Counted from the first letter of the stretch, positions 29,003 to 38,199 are shown. The stretch: DNA of 64,000 nt from Nocardia cyriacigeorgica (GCF_005863245.1 NZ_VBUT01000003.1:620001-684000); one strand, 5' to 3'. Notes: a model not told the origin generated them from the sequence alone. Numbers and translations are program-made.

Positions 29003-29665
29003 TCACCCGAACCCCACCGCCAGCAGCGTCGCCACGCACATCGACGGACCGTGCGGCACGGTGACCGGACCGGCGGCCGATGCCGTCGCGGGCGCGCGGG
29101 TGCGGGGCCGGCGCAGGCTGCGTCTCCAGCGCGGCCGCCGCGAGTCCAGGACCGATCCGGTCGACGAGGCGATCGGATCGGTGTCCGCCCTGCGCCGGCG
29201 GCGCCCGTCGTCGTCGGCTCCGGGCGTACCCTGCGCCGGCACCACCTGGTCGCCCTCGGCGCCTCGCTGTGTGGTTCGGAGGGTGTGCTGATCGAGCGGG
29301 CGGGTTCGTCGAGGCAGCACGAGTGCCGCGATCCCCGCGACGGCCGTCAGTACCGGCGCACCGACGGCGGCCCACGCCCACGCCTGACCGCCGCACATCC
29401 CGGCCGCCGCCCCGAGCCCGACCGCGAGCTTGACATCGCCGGCCCCGAACGCGGCCGGTGTCACCAGATGCACCACGAGATACGGCACCGATAGCAGCAC
29501 GGCCCCGACGAGGGCCGCGGCGATTCTGCCGGTGGCTGCCGCGTACCCGAGCACGACGACGGCGCCGGGCCCAGTGAGCAGATCGGGCAGCCGCCTGGTT
29601 CGAATATCGCTGACACTCAACGCCATACACCAGGCGCCGAGCGTGATGAGCGCGAAGATCTCCAT
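29003..29665 (-). CDS. A24-type prepilin peptidase with an Arg-rich insertion
   Basis: This 220-residue membrane aspartyl protease has the two catalytic aspartates of the prepilin peptidase core: D20 in SDIRTRRLPD and D77 in FGAGDVKLAVGLG. Hydrophobic helices surround them. Between the penultimate helix and the final HGPSMCVATLLAVG helix lies a polar insertion of about 85 residues rich in Arg, Asp and Thr, which is not part of the normal fold. No pilin genes are nearby, so its substrate must be elsewhere. Start ATG 29665 was chosen over an in-frame codon 31 residues earlier because family similarity begins there. Confidence 0.8.
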   Translation of the reverse strand: MEIFALITLGAWCMALSVSDIRTRRLPDLLTGPGAVVVLGYAAATGRIAAALVGAVLLSVPYLVVHLVTPAAFGAGDVKLAVGLGAAAGMCGGQAWAWAAVGAPVLTAVAGIAALVLPRRTRPLDQHTLRTTQRGAEGDQVVPAQGTPGADDDGRRRRRADTDPIASSTGSVLDSRRPRWRRSLRRPRTRAPATASAAGPVTVPHGPSMCVATLLAVGFG

Positions 29666-29761
29666 CCGTCGACAGTGGCAGGCCTGCTGGCTGCGCGGGA
29701 GGCGCCAAGGGCTGATTGTGGATAACCGCGGCGGCTGTGAATACCGCCCGATTCGCATGTG

Positions 29762-30442
29762 TCAGAAGGTGAGCCCGGTGGCGAGCCGGTCGAGCGCGTC
29801 GTCGAACACCGTCACCACGTCGAGGTCGGGATTTTCCGCCCAGCGGCGCATGAACCCGAGCGCGATACCGATGACGGCGCCGGTGAACCAGGCGATCTCC
29901 GGATCATCGCCGTCGCGTCCGGTGCGTTGGGCGACCAGGTCGGCGATCGCCCGTTCCATGGCGAGCAGGTTGGTCAGCGTGGCTCCGCGCAGGCCCGGTT
30001 CCTGCAGCATCAGCCGCGTCCGGCGCCGGCCGAGTTCGATATCTGCCTCCGACATCTCCGCGGTGACCTCGTGAAAGGCGCCGCGCAGCGATTCCACCAC
30101 GCTCGCCTCGGCGGGCTGCTGGGCGAGCTTCTCGAACATGAGGTTGTCGTACTCGTCGGAGATGACGAGGTCTTCTTTGGTGGGGAAGTAGCGGTACACG
30201 GTGCTCGGGGCGACTTCGGCCGCCGCCGCGACCGCTTCCACCGGCGTCGCGTCATACCCATTGGCCTCGAACAGGGTCATGGCATGGCGCTGGATGGCGG
30301 CCGCGGTCCTGGCCTTCTTGAGCTCACGCAGCCCCCGGGTGGGCTTGGCCGCACCCGACGACGCCGTGGACCGGCCGGCCGCCGGCCGGGAGGGTTGCTT
30401 TCCGGCAGCTGCGGATTGCTGATCTCCGACCGACGACCTCAC
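29762..30442 (-). CDS. TetR-family regulator, downstream of mmpL
   Basis: This 226-residue DNA-binding repressor has its HTH at about residues 45-90 (AAIQRHAMTLFEANGYDATPVEAVAAAAEVAPSTVYRYFPTKEDLV in conserved TetR order). A ligand-binding helical domain and a Ser/Ala-rich tail of about 35 residues before the HTH complete it. GTG 30442 is preferred because AGGGAG lies 11 bases upstream; another GTG is four codons earlier. It follows the mmpL gene by 21 bases on the same strand, and two matched palindromic sites upstream of mmpL are its likely operators. Confidence 0.85.
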   Translation of the reverse strand: MRSSVGDQQSAAAGKQPSRPAAGRSTASSGAAKPTRGLRELKKARTAAAIQRHAMTLFEANGYDATPVEAVAAAAEVAPSTVYRYFPTKEDLVISDEYDNLMFEKLAQQPAEASVVESLRGAFHEVTAEMSEADIELGRRRTRLMLQEPGLRGATLTNLLAMERAIADLVAQRTGRDGDDPEIAWFTGAVIGIALGFMRRWAENPDLDVVTVFDDALDRLATGLTF

Positions 30443-30463
30443 CGTGTACCCCACTCCCTGTGC

Positions 30464-32695
30464 TCAATCCCGCGACGGCGGCTGACTCGATTCTGCAACA
30501 GCGGCCGCGTCCACCGTCCGCGCCTCGCGCGTGGACGGCCCCACGGCATCGGGAGCGGCCGTGCCGAGATCATCGAGCATGCGGCCCTCGACGTCGATCT
30601 CGGGCAGTAGCCGATCCAGCCACCTCGGCAGCCACCAGCCGTGCCGGCCCAGCAGCGACATCACGGCCGGTACCACCGTCATCCGGACCAGGAAGGCATC
30701 GAAGAGCACCGCGGCCGCGAGCGCAAAGCCGAAGGACTGCACCATCGGCGTTGCCGAGAACAGGAATCCGGCGAACACGCTGATCATGATGATCGCCGCG
30801 GCCGTGACCACCCTGGCTCCGGCGGCGAAACCGTCGACGATCGCGGCATCGGTGCTGCGCCCGCGCAGATGTTCCTCCCGCATCCGGGTCACCAGGAACA
30901 CCTGGTAATCCATCGCCAGCCCGAACACCATCCCGACCAGCATCACAGGCAACAGATTGACGATGATGCCCGAGGACTGCACGCCCAGCGCATCGTTGAA
31001 CCAGCCCCACTGGAACACCGCCACCACCACACCGAAGGTGGCCGCCACGCTGAGCAGGAAACCGGCCGCCGCCACCAATGGGACCAGCACGGACCGGAAG
31101 ACAAGGATCAGCAGTACGAACGCCAGGCCGCCCACCAACGCGAGGTAGGGCAGCAGCGCGGCCCGCAATTTCGCCGACGAATCGATATCGAGGGCGGCCT
31201 GGCCGGTGACCATCACCCGGGCCGCACCCGGCACGGCGCCGCCGGTTTCGGCGCGGATGGCGGCGAGGGTGTCCGCGGTGGCGGGGTCGGCCGGGCCGTG
31301 TTCCGGTATCACCGCCAGCAGCGCGGTGGTGCCGGTGGCGTCGAACACCGGCGGCGCGACGGCGGCTACCCCGCCGATGCCGTCGATGATGGTGCGCACC
31401 CGGGCTGCCGCGGTGGATGCGGCACCGTCGGCGCCCGCGTCGACGACCACCGTGAGCGGGCCGTTGACCCCGGGACCGAACCCGTCGGCGATCAGGTCGT
31501 AGGCCTTGCGCTGGGTGGTGTCGGCCGGCGCGGTGCCGTCATCGGGGAAGCCGAGCCGCAGATCCAGCGCGGGCACAGCGGCGAGCAGCAGAATCGCTGT
31601 GGCACCGAGCATGACCGGCATCCGATGCGCCACCACGGTGGCGGCCCACCGCCTGCCCATCGTCATCCGCGCGGGCCCGGTGCCGCGGCGTGGGCTGCGT
31701 GCCCGCACCAGCCGTGCACCGCCCCAGCCCAGCAAGGCGGGCAGCAGCGTCAATGCCGCGATCACCGCCATCGCGACGGTGAACGCCGCCGCCAGACCCA
31801 CCTGCGTGAGTGCCGGGATTCCCACCACGGTCAGCCCGGCCAGCGCGATGATGACCGTGAGCCCGGCGAACAGCACCGCCGAGCCGGCCCGTCCGACGGC
31901 CTGACCCGCGGCTTCGGGCAGCGTATAGCCCGCGGCCGCGAGCTGGCGGTACCGCAGGATGATGAACAGCGAGTAGTCGATCGCGACCGCGATGCCGAGC
32001 ATCAGTGCCAGCGCCGAGGTGTCGGTGTTCAGGTCGGCGAAGCCGCTCGCCGCGGTGATCGCGGCCAGCCCGACCGTGAGCCCGGCGGCCGCCACCAGTA
32101 GCGGCAACCCGGCCGCCAGCAGTGAGCCGAGGGTGATCAACAGCACCACCGCCGCGACCAGCACGCCGATGCCTTCTCCGGCGCCCTCGTCGGGTGCGGC
32201 GGCCGCGTCGCCCCCGGCCTCGGCGGTCAACCCGGCCTCGCGGGCGACGGTGAGTGCTTCGGCGACGGCGTCGCGATCGGCGTCGGCCAGTTCTTCCCGG
32301 GGCACCCGATAGGACACCTCGATCAGGCCCGTTCGCCCGTCCGCGGCGATGGCGTCGGGGCCGAGTTCACCGACCCGCGCGACGTTCGGGCCGGTCTCCA
32401 GCCGATCGCGGACGCGGTCGACCGTCGGCCGCGCGTCCTCGAGGCGCGTGCCCTCCGGGGCCACAAGCACGACCCGCGCCGCGGCGCCGTTCGCGGCGGC
32501 GCCGGGGAACCGCTGCGCCATCACATCGATGGCCCGCTGCGATTCGGTGCCGGGCACCGTGAACGTGTCCGACGTAGGCCCGGACAGCGCCGCCGCTGCC
32601 CCGATCGCTCCCGCGATCACCGCGAGCCACACCACCACGACCAGGCCGCGGCGCCGGAAACTTCCGATTCCCAGCCGATAGAGCAGCACTGACAT
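30464..32695 (-). CDS. MmpL/RND-family transporter
   Basis: This 743-residue inner-membrane transporter has the MmpL layout: a first TM at about residues 14-34, a periplasmic loop, a cluster of five TM helices (with ALMLGIAVAIDYSLFIILRYRQ, whose Asp-Tyr pair is the proton relay), a second periplasmic loop, and another TM cluster with the matching MVFGLAMDYQVFLVTRMREE. It exports a lipid or toxic compound using the proton gradient. ATG 32695 follows AGGTGG by 8 bases. It shares a transcript with the TetR gene downstream. Confidence 0.9.
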   Translation of the reverse strand: MSVLLYRLGIGSFRRRGLVVVVWLAVIAGAIGAAAALSGPTSDTFTVPGTESQRAIDVMAQRFPGAAANGAAARVVLVAPEGTRLEDARPTVDRVRDRLETGPNVARVGELGPDAIAADGRTGLIEVSYRVPREELADADRDAVAEALTVAREAGLTAEAGGDAAAAPDEGAGEGIGVLVAAVVLLITLGSLLAAGLPLLVAAAGLTVGLAAITAASGFADLNTDTSALALMLGIAVAIDYSLFIILRYRQLAAAGYTLPEAAGQAVGRAGSAVLFAGLTVIIALAGLTVVGIPALTQVGLAAAFTVAMAVIAALTLLPALLGWGGARLVRARSPRRGTGPARMTMGRRWAATVVAHRMPVMLGATAILLLAAVPALDLRLGFPDDGTAPADTTQRKAYDLIADGFGPGVNGPLTVVVDAGADGAASTAAARVRTIIDGIGGVAAVAPPVFDATGTTALLAVIPEHGPADPATADTLAAIRAETGGAVPGAARVMVTGQAALDIDSSAKLRAALLPYLALVGGLAFVLLILVFRSVLVPLVAAAGFLLSVAATFGVVVAVFQWGWFNDALGVQSSGIIVNLLPVMLVGMVFGLAMDYQVFLVTRMREEHLRGRSTDAAIVDGFAAGARVVTAAAIIMISVFAGFLFSATPMVQSFGFALAAAVLFDAFLVRMTVVPAVMSLLGRHGWWLPRWLDRLLPEIDVEGRMLDDLGTAAPDAVGPSTREARTVDAAAVAESSQPPSRD

Positions 32696-32716
32696 AGGAG
32701 ACACCACCTATTTGAG

Positions 32717-32742
32717 AGTGAACTAGTAAATCGGAGTGTACT
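32717..32742. promoter_or_regulatory. Paired TetR-type operators upstream of mmpL
   Basis: Two palindromic cores AGTGAACT (32717-32724) and AGTGTACT (32735-32742) are 18 bp apart, in the 100-base region between divergent mmpL and pepQ. The second has perfect GGAGT/ACTCC arms. They are likely bound by the TetR regulator encoded after mmpL. Confidence 0.55.
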
Positions 32743-32783
32743 CCCAAAACGCGTTGGGGTGTCGAGCCCGCGGAGGACGGCGG

Positions 32784-32789
32784 TAGCTT
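32784..32789 (+). promoter_or_regulatory. -10 hexamer for leaderless pepQ
   Basis: TAGCTT fits TANNNT and ends 6 bases before the pepQ ATG; no ribosome site is present. Confidence 0.5.
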
Positions 32790-32795
32790 TGATCC

Positions 32796-33923
32796 ATGTC
32801 TGCTGATGCTGCGGGGCTGCGGCCCGACTACGCGGCGCGCCGAAGCGCGCTGCGCAGTCTGCTGGTGGAGAACGAAATCGACGGGCTCCTGGTCACCGAC
32901 CTGGTCAACATCAGGTACCTGACCGGATTCACCGGCTCGAACGCCGCGCTGCTCGTGTCCTCCTGGGATGCGCATGGCGCTGAAGACCGCACCGTCATCA
33001 GTACCGACGGCCGCTATCGCACCCAGGTCGCCGAACAGGTGCCCGACCTGCATGCCGACATCGTGCGCGCGTGTGCGCGCCGCGTGGTGGAACTGGCCGG
33101 GGAATGGCAGCTCGGCCGCGTCGGCTACGAGAGTCACGTGGTCACCGTCGACGAGCACCGCGGCTTCGAGGAGCTGAGCACCGGCCTGGAACTGGTCGCC
33201 ACGCCCGGGCTCGTCGAGCAATTGCGCATGGTCAAGGACGCTTACGAGGTGGACCGGCTGCGCGCGGCGTGCGCGGTCGGCGATGCCGCGCTGGCGACCC
33301 TGCTCGAGCGCGGAGGGTTGCGGCCCGGCCGCACCGAACGACAGGTGGCCCGCGACCTGGAATGGGCGATGTTCGAGCACGGCGGTGAAGCCGTCGCCTT
33401 CGAGACCATCGTCGCCGCGGGAGCGAATTCGGCTGTCCCGCACCACCGTCCGACCGACGCCGTGCTGCGGACGGGTGACTTCGTGAAACTCGACTTCGGC
33501 GCGGTCGTCGGCGGCTACCACTCCGACATGACCCGCACGCTGGTGCTCGGCCAACCGGCCGACTGGCAGCGCGAGGTCTACGACCTGGTGCGCGAGGCAC
33601 AGCGGGCCGGCCGCGAGGCCCTGCGACCGGGCGTGCCGGTCGCCGATGTGGACGGCGCCGCGCGCGCCGTCATCGACGCCGCGGGCCACGGCGCGCTGTT
33701 CGTGCACGGACTCGGACACGGGGTCGGACTGCGTATCCATGAAGCGCCCGGAATCGCGAAAGCGGGCACGGGTACACTGCTGTCTGGCGTGGCGGTGACC
33801 GTCGAACCAGGTGTGTACTTTCCCGGCCGCGGCGGGGTCCGGATCGAGGACACGCTCGTGGTGCGCGAAGGGGGCCCGGAACTGCTCACCCGCACCAGCA
33901 AAGACCTGACCGTCGTCGAGTGA
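32796..33923 (+). CDS. pepQ: Xaa-Pro dipeptidase/aminopeptidase
   Basis: This 375-residue M24 metallopeptidase removes residues next to proline in the cytoplasm. The creatinase N-domain spans about residues 1-130. The pita-bread domain carries the five metal ligands in [18 protein letters not shown] (two Asp), [12 protein letters not shown] (His), [11 protein letters not shown] (Glu) and RIEDTL (Glu). It precedes efp by 35 bases, the conserved pepQ-efp-nusB order. Confidence 0.94.
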   Translation: MSADAAGLRPDYAARRSALRSLLVENEIDGLLVTDLVNIRYLTGFTGSNAALLVSSWDAHGAEDRTVISTDGRYRTQVAEQVPDLHADIVRACARRVVELAGEWQLGRVGYESHVVTVDEHRGFEELSTGLELVATPGLVEQLRMVKDAYEVDRLRAACAVGDAALATLLERGGLRPGRTERQVARDLEWAMFEHGGEAVAFETIVAAGANSAVPHHRPTDAVLRTGDFVKLDFGAVVGGYHSDMTRTLVLGQPADWQREVYDLVREAQRAGREALRPGVPVADVDGAARAVIDAAGHGALFVHGLGHGVGLRIHEAPGIAKAGTGTLLSGVAVTVEPGVYFPGRGGVRIEDTLVVREGGPELLTRTSKDLTVVE

Positions 33924-33958
33924 CGCCGGTCGCCGAGAACCGAGGAGATCCGAAGACA

Positions 33959-34522
33959 GTGGCGGACACCAGCGACTTCAAGAACGGCCTCGTGCTGAAG
34001 ATCGACAATCAGCTCCAGCAGATCGTCGAGTTCCAGCACGTGAAGCCGGGCAAGGGCCCCGCCTTCGTGCGGACCAAGCTGAAGAACGTGGTCTCCGGCA
34101 AGGTCGTCGACAAGACGTTCAACGCTGGTGTGAAGGTCGAGACCGCGACCGTCGACCGTCGCGATATGACCTACCTGTACCACGACGGCTCCGACTACAT
34201 CTTCATGGACGGCGAGACCTACGACCAGATCCACCTGGGCGAGAGCATCGTCGGCAAGGCCGGTGGCTTCCTGCTGGAGAACATGGGCGTGCAGATCGCC
34301 ATGCACGAGGGCGAGGCGCTGTTCATCGAACTGCCGGTCTCCATCGAGGTCGAGGTCACCCACACCGAGCCCGGCCTGCAGGGCGATCGCTCCAGCGCCG
34401 GCACCAAGCCCGCCACCATCGAGACCGGCGCCGAGGTGCAGGTCCCGCTGTTCATCAACGTGGGCGACAAGCTGAAGATCGACACCCGCGACGGCAGCTA
34501 CATCAGCCGCGTCAACTCCTGA
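33959..34522 (+). CDS. efp: Elongation factor P
   Basis: This 187-residue translation factor rescues ribosomes stalled at polyproline. It has three beta-barrel domains. The loop lysine that reaches the peptidyl-transferase centre is K32 in KPGKGPAF. The loop is the palindromic PGKGP form, which in related actinobacteria works without lysine modification, so no modification enzyme is needed (family knowledge). The GTG follows GAGGAG by about 11 bases. nusB starts 6 bases after the stop. Several proteins in this window (serpin tail, MltG tail) have proline runs that would need EF-P. Confidence 0.97.
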   Translation: MADTSDFKNGLVLKIDNQLQQIVEFQHVKPGKGPAFVRTKLKNVVSGKVVDKTFNAGVKVETATVDRRDMTYLYHDGSDYIFMDGETYDQIHLGESIVGKAGGFLLENMGVQIAMHEGEALFIELPVSIEVEVTHTEPGLQGDRSSAGTKPATIETGAEVQVPLFINVGDKLKIDTRDGSYISRVNS

Positions 34523-34528
34523 CGCCGC

Positions 34529-35038
34529 ATGGCGGACCAGCCCGCGGAGAAGAAACCCGCATTCAAGAAACTCGGCGCACGCCACAAGGCCAGGCGCCGC
34601 GCGGTGGATCTGCTGTTCGAAGCCGAAGCCCGCGATATCGACCCCGCTGACCTGATCGACGAGCGGGTCGAACTCGCGGTCACCGATCAGGCGGTCGCCC
34701 CGGTGCACGCCTACACCCGCACCCTGGTCGAAGGCGTCGCCGACGATCTGGACCGGGTCGACGGCACCATCGAGTCGTACCTACAGGACTGGACGCTGTC
34801 GCGGCTGCCCGCCGTGGACCGCGCCATCCTGCGGATCGCGGTATGGGAGTTGTTCCACGCCAACGACGTGCCGCCGGTGGTGGCCGTCGACGAGGCCGTG
34901 GAACTGGCCAAGGAGCTGTCCACCGACGATTCGCCGTCATTCGTCAACGGTGTGCTCGGTCAGGTGGTGCTGGTGGCGCCGCAGGTCCGCGCCGCCGCCG
35001 CGGCCACCCGCGCACCGCGTCCCGAACCGGAGCAGTGA
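34529..35038 (+). CDS. nusB: Transcription antitermination factor NusB
   Basis: This 169-residue helical RNA-binding protein acts in rRNA antitermination with NusE. Characteristic segments are [50 protein letters not shown] and [27 protein letters not shown]. The Ala/Pro-rich C-terminus is typical of actinobacteria. It overlaps the next gene by one base (TGATG). Confidence 0.96.
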   Translation: MADQPAEKKPAFKKLGARHKARRRAVDLLFEAEARDIDPADLIDERVELAVTDQAVAPVHAYTRTLVEGVADDLDRVDGTIESYLQDWTLSRLPAVDRAILRIAVWELFHANDVPPVVAVDEAVELAKELSTDDSPSFVNGVLGQVVLVAPQVRAAAAATRAPRPEPEQ

Positions 35039-35295
35039 TGCACAAGTACCTGGTCATGGTCATGCGCACGCCCCGGTTCGATCCGGCGGTCGTGGAACCG
35101 CACAAGCAGTTCCTCGCCGAATTGCGGGCCAAGGGCATGCTGCAGGAAACCGGCCGCTTCACCGACGGCACCGGCGGCGCCTACATCGTGCTGGCCGACT
35201 CACTCGACCAGGCCCGCGAGATCGTCCACACCGATCCGGTGCATACGACCGGGGCCTCGGAGGTCACGGTGTACGAGTGGGAGATCACCGGCTGA
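35038..35295 (+). CDS. YciI-like small protein
   Basis: This 85-residue protein has the dimeric alpha/beta-barrel YciI fold: [56 protein letters not shown], with the conserved His and Asp (DPVHTTGA) implicated as a catalytic pair in YciI proteins. The reaction is unknown. It is the last gene of pepQ-efp-nusB, coupled to nusB by a one-base overlap and followed by a strong hairpin. Confidence 0.8.
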   Translation: MHKYLVMVMRTPRFDPAVVEPHKQFLAELRAKGMLQETGRFTDGTGGAYIVLADSLDQAREIVHTDPVHTTGASEVTVYEWEITG

Positions 35296-35314
35296 CGCCG
35301 AGCGAAGTGCTGAA

Positions 35315-35365
35315 TCGGTCCCGGTCGTGAACCTTTCCAGGTTCCGCCGGGACCGAGTAGTTTTC
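35315..35365 (+). terminator. Two-part stem terminator after the nusB operon
   Basis: An outer 10-bp perfect stem (35315-35324 with 35347-35356, TCGGTCCCGG / CCGGGACCGA) encloses a second 6-bp stem GAACCT / AGGTTC with the loop TTCC. GTAGTTTTC follows. It ends transcription at the border of the accessory block. Confidence 0.8.
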
Positions 35366-35571
35366 GCGGCCGAGGCCGGTCGGCCCCGATGTCTCGCCCG
35401 CACCGCGGTAACTGTTCCGGTAATGACCGCGATCCTGGAGGCCGGCCGCGAGTGATCCAGGACCGACTACCGCCGAGGCGGGACCAATGTGCCCCGCGAC
35501 GGCGGAGGCATCGTCGGACCGGCCGAACAGGTAGCAACCAGGTCGCCGGTGAGTCGGACAGGAGCGGCGCG

Positions 35572-37083
35572 TCACGGTGCGTACGGCGGCCACGGTGGAC
35601 GTGGGGGCGAAGGCGGGCGGCGCAGCGGGGTCGTCGGTGAATCCGAGGCAGGTGGCCACGGCGGCGCGGGTGGCCGAGGTGGCTGCGGGGTGGGCTCCGG
35701 GCGAGGTCGCCGGGTCGGGGTGGGAGGAGCGGGAGGAGCCAGGGCCGGGCCGAATGGTGACTGCGGTGGGGCCGGATGCGGCGGGGGTGGAAGCGGCTGC
35801 GGCGGGGCCGGATGTGGTTGCAACGGGGCCGGATGTGGTTGCGGAGTCGCCGGTTTCGGGTGGTGACGTTGCCATGCGGGCCCGGCGGAACCCGTCGCAC
35901 TGCTCTGTTCGCGCTGAGTCGGCCGGTGCTCCGCGGGACGGGAGGCGATCCAGCCGGCCACGATGACGAGGCCGGTGGGGCGGTGCACGGCGAGGAAACC
36001 GAAGGGGCGGTCGAAGGTCGCGGTGCAGACGGTGACGCGGTATTCGGTCGGCGGTGGCGGCTTACTGCCTGCGCGCATGCTGAAAGCGGTGACTGCCGCG
36101 GCCTCGAATCCGTCACGGGTGAAGCGGGCCAGCACCTCCTGGGCGCCCTGGCTGATCATCAACGGCGACGTCGAGATTCCGGGGAAGTGATGCCCTGATG
36201 TCTGAGCGCTGTTCAAGCCGAACAGTGAGCCAAGGGGCGTGTCGCAGAGATTATGCGTGGAGCGCACGTCGAAGGGCGGGAGTTGCAGCCGGAGCTGGGG
36301 AGAGTTCCGCAGTGAAATCTCTTCGCGCACTGTGAGTCCGGGGCCCTCGGTGCCGACAGGGAGCTCCGTCCGCACGTCGACCGCCCCGGCCAGCGCGTCC
36401 AGTCCGGTAGCGAGCACTCCGGCAGGAGTTGCGGGCCCTTGCAGCAGATGGATATCGACGTCGGCAGTGCCCTGCACGACGACGCGGGTCACCGGATGCG
36501 GCCCGTCGAGAATCGCAGCGTCGCCCAGCCGACTGGTGGTGCGTGACAAGGCGGCCACCGGAGATCCCTGCCATGGACCGGATTCCGGTGCCATCGCAGT
36601 CTCGCGGAACTTTTCCCGCCACGTGGTGCGAGCCACCAGCGCGGTCGCCAGCACGAGCTGGGTCGAGTGGTCGATCCGGAGCGGGAACTTCTTGATCAGC
36701 CCTCGGGTGTGCTGATCGGCCCAAGCGTCGAGGGCTGCCTGGTCGGTGAGTAGATCGACGGTGCCGGCGGGCAGGCTGCTCAGCCACTCGTCGTTCAGTG
36801 CCAGTCCGCGATTGACCCAGGCGCCAAGCGCCGCCGAGAGATCGACGGCATCATCCATCGTCTCCAGCAGCCGCAGAGCCGCCGAATGCGCTGCGGTGCC
36901 GGGCATTCCGATCGCCGCCTCGAGCTCGGCCCGCGCGGGTCCGCCCGCCGCCGAGGCCATCAGCGCGAGCAACGGCCACAGCCCGGCGCCGGAGATGACG
37001 AAATCTCCGTCGGCGGCCACGTCGCACCACCGGCGGGTGAGTCGATTGGCGGCGTCGACGTGGGGTTCGAGCACGGTCCGCAT
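35572..37083 (-). CDS. Serpin-family protein with a proline-rich C-terminal tail
   Basis: This 503-residue protein has a serpin core of about 380 residues and a tail of about 120 not found in normal serpins. Core signs are FVISGAGLWPLLALMASAAGG near the N-terminus, LVLATALVARTTWREKF, the hinge RDGFEAAAVTAFSM before the reactive loop, and the C-terminal signature TFDRPFGFLAVHRPTGLVIVAGWI. Hinge position P14 is Phe where inhibitors have Thr/Ser, so inhibition is doubtful. The last 97 residues are mostly Pro with Ala, Gln, Arg and Trp. There is no signal peptide. ATG 37083 lies 7 bases after a TAGGGT -10. Confidence 0.8.
   Translation of the reverse strand: MRTVLEPHVDAANRLTRRWCDVAADGDFVISGAGLWPLLALMASAAGGPARAELEAAIGMPGTAAHSAALRLLETMDDAVDLSAALGAWVNRGLALNDEWLSSLPAGTVDLLTDQAALDAWADQHTRGLIKKFPLRIDHSTQLVLATALVARTTWREKFRETAMAPESGPWQGSPVAALSRTTSRLGDAAILDGPHPVTRVVVQGTADVDIHLLQGPATPAGVLATGLDALAGAVDVRTELPVGTEGPGLTVREEISLRNSPQLRLQLPPFDVRSTHNLCDTPLGSLFGLNSAQTSGHHFPGISTSPLMISQGAQEVLARFTRDGFEAAAVTAFSMRAGSKPPPPTEYRVTVCTATFDRPFGFLAVHRPTGLVIVAGWIASRPAEHRPTQREQSSATGSAGPAWQRHHPKPATPQPHPAPLQPHPAPPQPLPPPPHPAPPQSPFGPALAPPAPPTPTRRPRPEPTPQPPRPPAPPWPPASDSPTTPLRRPPSPPRPPWPPYAP
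35804..35842. repeat. Short direct repeat in the serpin tail
   Basis: The sequence GGGGCCGGATGTGGTTGC occurs twice with an 18-base period, separated only by AAC-type variation, within the proline-rich tail of the serpin gene. This suggests the tail grew by slippage. Confidence 0.6.
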
Positions 37084-37090
37084 GAGGTTC

Positions 37091-37096
37091 ACCCTA
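37091..37096 (-). promoter_or_regulatory. -10 hexamer for the leaderless serpin gene
   Basis: TAGGGT on the minus strand ends 7 bases before ATG 37083. No ribosome site is present, which supports this start and a leaderless mRNA. Confidence 0.5.
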
Positions 37097-37313
37097 TCGG
37101 TGGTGCGGCGGTGGCGTGGTCCGGTGGCCGTTCGGCTGGTGTGATCGAACGGGCCCGCGTGAAGTATTGCCGGGCAGCCGGTTTCGTCCCGGCGAGCGAA
37201 GCGGCGGCCGCGGGTCGGCGTCACCGAACGTCGTGACAGGACCAGCGAACATCACCAGTGCGGTGTGGCGGTCGAATCACGACGAACGAAGTCTCGAGGC
37301 GCCGAACCATGTC

Positions 37314-37357
37314 CGCGCTCCCGCCGGGTGGGTGTACAGGACCCCGGCGGGAGCGCG
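37314..37357. other. Strong hairpin in the 456-base divergent gap
   Basis: A perfect 15-bp stem CGCGCTCCCGCCGGG / CCCGGCGGGAGCGCG with a 14-base loop lies between the divergent serpin and DUF4334 genes, where no upstream gene needs terminating. It could end a short RNA, act as an attenuator for the DUF4334 gene, or be a protein site. The rest of 37097-37497 shows no gene I can support. Confidence 0.5.
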
Positions 37358-37497
37358 AGCGGCAAGCCGCGAACGGCTCGAATCGAGTGCGGAGCTCGGC
37401 CGGGAAGCCGGACCCCCGCTCTCGGCATCGATCTTGCTTCCTCAACCGCACTCGAGGTCAAACCGGTTCCGGCTGAAGCACCGGAATGAGAGACCGA

Positions 37498-37503
37498 TAG
37501 ACT
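37498..37503 (+). promoter_or_regulatory. -10 hexamer for the DUF4334 gene
   Basis: TAGACT fits TANNNT and would begin a leader of about 30 bases containing GAGGAG before ATG 37540. Confidence 0.35.
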
Positions 37504-37539
37504 TTTCTTCGCAACATTGCGACGGTGAGGAGTCGGGCG

Positions 37540-38070
37540 ATGACCGAAGATCAGCGCACGGTATTGCGTGGACGCTGCACGCCGGAGCAGGCCTGGGCGG
37601 TGTTCGATGATCTGCCCGCCGCCCGCGTCGCCGAGGTGACCACCGGACGCTGGCGTGGCAGCGAAGTGGACACCGGGCATCCGTGGGCCGGTGTGCTCGT
37701 GGAATCCGGCTGGTACGGCAAGCAATTCGACAGCCCCGACGAGGTGCATCCACTGCTGTTCTCCGACGAGAACGGTTCGATCTTCGCCGTGGACCCGCGC
37801 CGTGCTCCGCTGGGACTGGCCGGTCGATTCCCCGCCACCTGGTTGCGCCCGGTGCGCAACAACCTGCGCTTCCTCGCGCCCGCACTGCGCACCAAGAAGC
37901 CGACGGCCCGGTTACGAGATATCGAATACCGCGGCGTCGTCAGCGCGGCCATGGTCTACGACCATCTGCCGATCATCGACCATTTCCGGCGACTCGACGA
38001 GGACGCGCTGCTCGGCGTGATGGACATGCGTGGGCTGGCCGAGCCGTATTTCTTCCTGCTCGAACGCTGA
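37540..38070 (+). CDS. GXWXG/DUF4334 domain protein
   Basis: This 176-residue protein has the paired GXWXG and DUF4334 domains. The first shows TTGRWRGSEVDTGHPW with an upstream FDDLPAARV. The second starts near RLRDIEYRGVVSAAMVYDHLPIIDHFRRLDEDALLGVMDMRG and ends YFFLLER. Family members are small cytoplasmic proteins of unknown function. GAGGAG lies 7 bases before the ATG. It converges on the quinone oxidoreductase gene. Confidence 0.8.
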   Translation: MTEDQRTVLRGRCTPEQAWAVFDDLPAARVAEVTTGRWRGSEVDTGHPWAGVLVESGWYGKQFDSPDEVHPLLFSDENGSIFAVDPRRAPLGLAGRFPATWLRPVRNNLRFLAPALRTKKPTARLRDIEYRGVVSAAMVYDHLPIIDHFRRLDEDALLGVMDMRGLAEPYFFLLER

Positions 38071-38199
38071 CGCACGAGCCGATCGTCGGCGAGTGCATGG
38101 CGCTGATCTCGTAGGGATCCGTCGACGGGGCGGGGGCACGCACTGCGGAATTCCCGTCCGGTGGTGCTGATGGCGACGCCGCGCCGGGCGGTCCGGCCG

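Noticed and set aside
35577..35966. Gly/Ala-rich plus-strand frame opposite the serpin tail.
   Set aside because: It is the complement of the proline-rich tail; the serpin frame continues from a recognisable domain and is preferred.
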